Source of the DNA: Alteromonas sp. ASW11-130
GTDB lineage: Bacteria > Pseudomonadota > Gammaproteobacteria > Enterobacterales > Alteromonadaceae
Direction: 5' to 3'
DNA length: 64,000 nt
NCBI RefSeq assembly: GCF_026183735.1
Contig: NZ_JAPFRE010000002.1
Coordinates: 62,001-126,000 of the forward strand
The translations under genes and the position numbers were made by a program. Below are positions 61,541-64,000 of the stretch, piece after piece; positions within the stretch are counted from its first letter, which is position 1; every line of letters begins with the position of its first letter. The notes beneath the pieces are model-generated. The model searched no databases. It worked only from the letters and a program-made list of their open reading frames with translations, and had not been told where the DNA came from.

Positions 61541-62326
61541 TCAAAATGCCTTTGATAGGCCAATACGTATTGCCGACTCTTTTTCTGTCATCTGTACATC
61601 AATACCAGTACGTGAAGTTAAATCGGTGACATAACGATATTGATCGACAGAAATGGTGTATCTTACTGTATCGGATATCGAATCAATCCAAGAAACACCA
61701 AATTTTACACCGTCGCCGTCTCCATCCGAAGTAGGTATTTTCACGCCAATCAAGGTTTCGTCTAACGACGCATCGACAAAGACGTAGGCAAAATTAACCG
61801 CTATAATGCCAGTATCGGTTATCGGAAACCCGTAATTTATACCTGCGAAGAAACCGTCACTTTCATAACTGAAATTTGAGTTTTGTCGCCCGATAGCGTC
61901 TAGCTTTCCATCTCTAAATCCAACAAAAATTGAACCAGTTTCAAAAAGTTGATATCCCACTGTGATATTTAACTCTTTTCGATCTCCCGTCCATTTTTCA
62001 ACAGGTGTCACGCCTGGAATATCATTAAATTCTGGTATAACTTGAACGTCATTAAAGTCCGAGGAATCAGATCCCATCAGGTCTATATAAAAATCATTAT
62101 AAACAAAAGTGGCACCTACCCTATACATAAATACATTGCTGCCCACACTATCATCGGTCCGTAACACATCACCTTGAGGATTTAACGGGACTACACCATT
62201 AAAGCCCAGGTCGTATGCTGCGAAACCGGCTTCAAGCCGCGGGATAAATAACATTTCGTCTGCTATGGCTGGAGAACTAAGTGGTAACAATATTAACGAT
62301 CTTGTGAAAAAACGTTTCCTATTCAT
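61541..62326 (-). CDS. Outer-membrane beta-barrel protein
   Basis: 261 residues: signal peptide ending SSPAIA, alternating amphipathic strands, aspartate-rich loops (TSDGDGDGVKF), and C-terminal AIRIGLSKAF ending in Phe, as expected for an outer-membrane barrel of about 10-12 strands. No known family recognised. AAAGGA precedes the ATG. It follows the coiled-coil gene by 25 bases. Confidence 0.75.
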   Translation of the reverse strand: MNRKRFFTRSLILLPLSSPAIADEMLFIPRLEAGFAAYDLGFNGVVPLNPQGDVLRTDDSVGSNVFMYRVGATFVYNDFYIDLMGSDSSDFNDVQVIPEFNDIPGVTPVEKWTGDRKELNITVGYQLFETGSIFVGFRDGKLDAIGRQNSNFSYESDGFFAGINYGFPITDTGIIAVNFAYVFVDASLDETLIGVKIPTSDGDGDGVKFGVSWIDSISDTVRYTISVDQYRYVTDLTSRTGIDVQMTEKESAIRIGLSKAF

Positions 62327-62351
62327 AAAATTCCTTTCTTTTTTCCTTTAA

Positions 62352-63110
62352 TTAAAATGATCCGAAGATTCGTTTTTTCTTCTTTTTCTTCTCGATCAGG
62401 CTGTCCTCTTTCATCAACGAAATCTTATACTGCGAAACTAGCTGTTGAATTTCTGCATGAGACTCTTTTTTTATAGATTGAAAAATAGAATTTTCAAGTT
62501 CAATTAACTCCTCATCGGATGGTGCTATAGCAAGTTCGCCTTCAACTTTTAATTCATATGTGAGTAATCCTTCATCAGAAAATGCTACATCATATGTGGA
62601 TTCATACTTAATCTCCTGGTTCGGGGACAGAACCAATTGTCCCGATTCAGGCAGGGTATTCGGCAATAGAGAAGCCTCATAAGCGTTATCACTAAATGCC
62701 AATATCACTTGATTTAAAATAGATCTGATAGCGTCGTTTAAACAGTTATCAGGAGGTTGTTCAAGCAAACATGTATAGCTAATATTGTTACTAAAAGAGA
62801 AAATTTCTTTTAACCGCTCTTTCTCTGAATTGAACGTATCTGTTGCCACCTGTTGTTGTTGTACAGAGAGTTGCTTTTCAAGCCTATTTTTTTGCGCCTC
62901 AAGATCACGAATTTTTTTTAACGTTAACTCCTCATCGATATTGCTAGTGTGAAGCAAATGATAATCTCGAACTTGAATTTCAGCTTCTAATAGCGCCAAG
63001 GCTTCGTTAAGGCGGACATCAGTAATGGCAATACTCGTTACGGAAACAAAAGCTAACAGGCCTCCGAAAATAGTTCGGAGCCCCTTCGTCAAACTACCCC
63101 GAGCTTCCAT
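62352..63110 (-). CDS. Coiled-coil envelope protein of unknown function
   Basis: About 252 residues: an N-terminal hydrophobic segment (TIFGGLLAFVSVTSIAI) that may be a signal anchor, a coiled coil (EELTLKKIRDLEAQKNRLEK), a middle with two cysteines (YTCLLEQPPDNCL) and a basic tail (EKKKKKKRIFGSF). The start is uncertain: a TTG at 63152 would add 14 residues and neither has a good ribosome site. Probably one operon with the outer-membrane barrel gene, and divergent from tssJ. Confidence 0.6.
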   Translation of the reverse strand: MEARGSLTKGLRTIFGGLLAFVSVTSIAITDVRLNEALALLEAEIQVRDYHLLHTSNIDEELTLKKIRDLEAQKNRLEKQLSVQQQQVATDTFNSEKERLKEIFSFSNNISYTCLLEQPPDNCLNDAIRSILNQVILAFSDNAYEASLLPNTLPESGQLVLSPNQEIKYESTYDVAFSDEGLLTYELKVEGELAIAPSDEELIELENSIFQSIKKESHAEIQQLVSQYKISLMKEDSLIEKKKKKKRIFGSF

Positions 63111-63152
63111 GTGGTATTTCACTTTTTGTTTCGAATTGAATTGAATGGTCAA

Positions 63153-63451
63153 ACAACTATCAATTTAAGTAAATACCACCCCTTTCGATAAAGCAAACTT
63201 AAGTACCACATTTATCGCGGTTCAAAAACGCACCGGTGACACGTTTTATTCTCGTGTCTAATCTTACCTCGATACGGTTTTGACCCACCCAACTGCATTC
63301 TGTCTTATTCTTTTAAATGACCTTCCGCGAATAAACGTTCATTTATTGACCAATCTTTATAAGCCGCCTATTCTCTAATGACTTTCTAAAATTTTTAGCT
63401 TGTTAAATTTCCACACAAATAAGAAAGGACAGGCTAGCGCAAGAATTCATA
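63153..63451. other. Divergent region upstream of tssJ
   Basis: About 300 bases that must hold promoters for the coiled-coil gene and the type VI cluster. I checked both strands for a sigma54 site, common before type VI genes, and found none with correct spacing and position. Confidence 0.4.
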
Positions 63452-63979
63452 ATGACCAACAATTCTGTTTTACTTTCATATTGGAGAAGTCAATCCCGGC
63501 TTTACGCCAAAACAATGTTAATGGTTCTGTTAGCCGGCTGTTCGAGTATTCCTGAATTCGGGGCTGTCGTTTCCGACGCTATTAGTGACGATACTTATTC
63601 CGTAGAAGTTCGCGTAAAAACGTCCAAAAAACTGAATCCTGACGCTAACGATAGATCTTCTCCCTTGCAAGTCAGAATCTTCCAATTAAAAGATGATGCG
63701 TCTTTTAAAAAGCTATCGTTAGATGAACTTCTCTTTCTAACAAAGGATGCGTTCGCTTCCCATGACGTTATCGCTGCTGAGGATTCGACGTTATTGCCTG
63801 CGACAACTCAGACTTTAGAGTTAAGCATTAATTCAAACACTGTTTACTTAGGCGTTTTAGCAGCGTTTCAACGTGAAACTGGTAAGTATAAAAAGATTAT
63901 TAAAGTGAAAGGAAAATGGAATCGGGATTTATGTATTCGTTTTGCCGAGTCTGATATTGAGTCGGCTAATTTATGTTAA
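63452..63979 (+). CDS. tssJ: Type VI secretion lipoprotein TssJ
   Basis: The outer-membrane lipoprotein that anchors the TssM-TssL membrane complex. Lipobox VLLAGC near residue 30; the mature domain has SPLQVRIFQLKDDASFKKLS, LDELLFLTKDAFAS and NTVYLGVLAAFQRETGKYKK, the TssJ/VasD pattern. 175 residues is normal. The ribosome site is weak. An AGGGG followed by ATG begins a new gene 17 bases later at the window edge, so the type VI operon continues beyond. Confidence 0.92.
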   Translation: MTNNSVLLSYWRSQSRLYAKTMLMVLLAGCSSIPEFGAVVSDAISDDTYSVEVRVKTSKKLNPDANDRSSPLQVRIFQLKDDASFKKLSLDELLFLTKDAFASHDVIAAEDSTLLPATTQTLELSINSNTVYLGVLAAFQRETGKYKKIIKVKGKWNRDLCIRFAESDIESANLC

Positions 63980-63996
63980 GTACTATAGGGGTTACC

Positions 63997-64000
63997 ATGG
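63997..64000 (+). CDS. Start of next type VI gene (cut by window end)
   Basis: Only the ATG is inside the window. AGGGG lies six bases before it. In many clusters tssK follows tssJ, but the sequence here cannot show that. Confidence 0.4.

Noticed and set aside
63430..63445. GG-N10-GC site just before tssJ
   Set aside because: Predicted transcript start would fall on the start codon and the flanks do not match.

Overview
The window looks like a chromosomal segment of a marine gammaproteobacterium of the Alteromonadales (Alteromonas or a close relative). The reasons are moderately low GC, two DUF3718 secreted proteins, many c-di-GMP and TonB-type genes, a recC-recB-recD cluster, and the hdfR/maoP divergent pair that enterobacteria also have. 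This placement is inferred from gene content; no rRNA is present. There is one tRNA gene (initiator fMet). I see no CRISPR array, insertion sequence or prophage.

Layout. 0-8.7 kb: a stand-alone phosphopantetheinyl transferase, a 5'-truncated MacB-type permease, tRNA-fMet with promoter and terminator, phhB, an MscS channel, two near-identical DUF3718 genes, a small secreted protein and a quinone oxidoreductase. 8.9-24 kb: a TonB-dependent receptor, a decayed moaB, and a tightly coupled recC-recB-recD-metallopeptidase operon, then a dimeric dUTPase. 24-32 kb: a porin with a PstS-like protein, an acyl-CoA ligase and a very large propeller-GGDEF-EAL receptor. 32-42 kb: small conserved proteins (DUF2789, DUF2750), hdfR, maoP, a PRC-barrel protein, fumC, an ArsR/rhodanese pair with a clear operator-like palindrome, a LysR regulator, a GGDEF-EAL protein and an ExoD protein.

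42-60 kb is the most interesting part. A five-gene signalling operon encodes a sigma54-dependent NtrC-type regulator, a 74-residue protein that is only a histidine-kinase H-box helix pair, a CHASE3 kinase, a single-domain receiver and a REC-kinase-REC-REC hybrid. Downstream lie envelope/stress genes: YqjD/YqjE-like, PA2169-type, DUF1328, a small acidic lipoprotein, a two-BON-domain protein, and a pseudo-receiver with MgtC. By eye I find five sequences with the sigma54 -24/-12 spacing (GG-N10-GC), each placed just upstream of one of these transcription units. The simplest reading is that the operon's regulator drives a local sigma54 stress or envelope regulon. Interleaved are a YfbR-like HD protein with HD changed to HE and an MlaA/RND lipid-transport pair.

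60-64 kb: a membrane protein, a two-gene operon of a coiled-coil protein and an outer-membrane barrel, and tssJ, which marks the edge of a type VI secretion cluster continuing past the window.

Two further patterns cut across the annotation. Short arrays of seven-base units of the form GTAANAA (GTAATAA, GTAAATA, GTAAGAA, GTAAAAA, GTGAGAA) recur in at least five places, one of them inside a reading frame. Several small genes of 36-59 codons can be read in places without longer genes.
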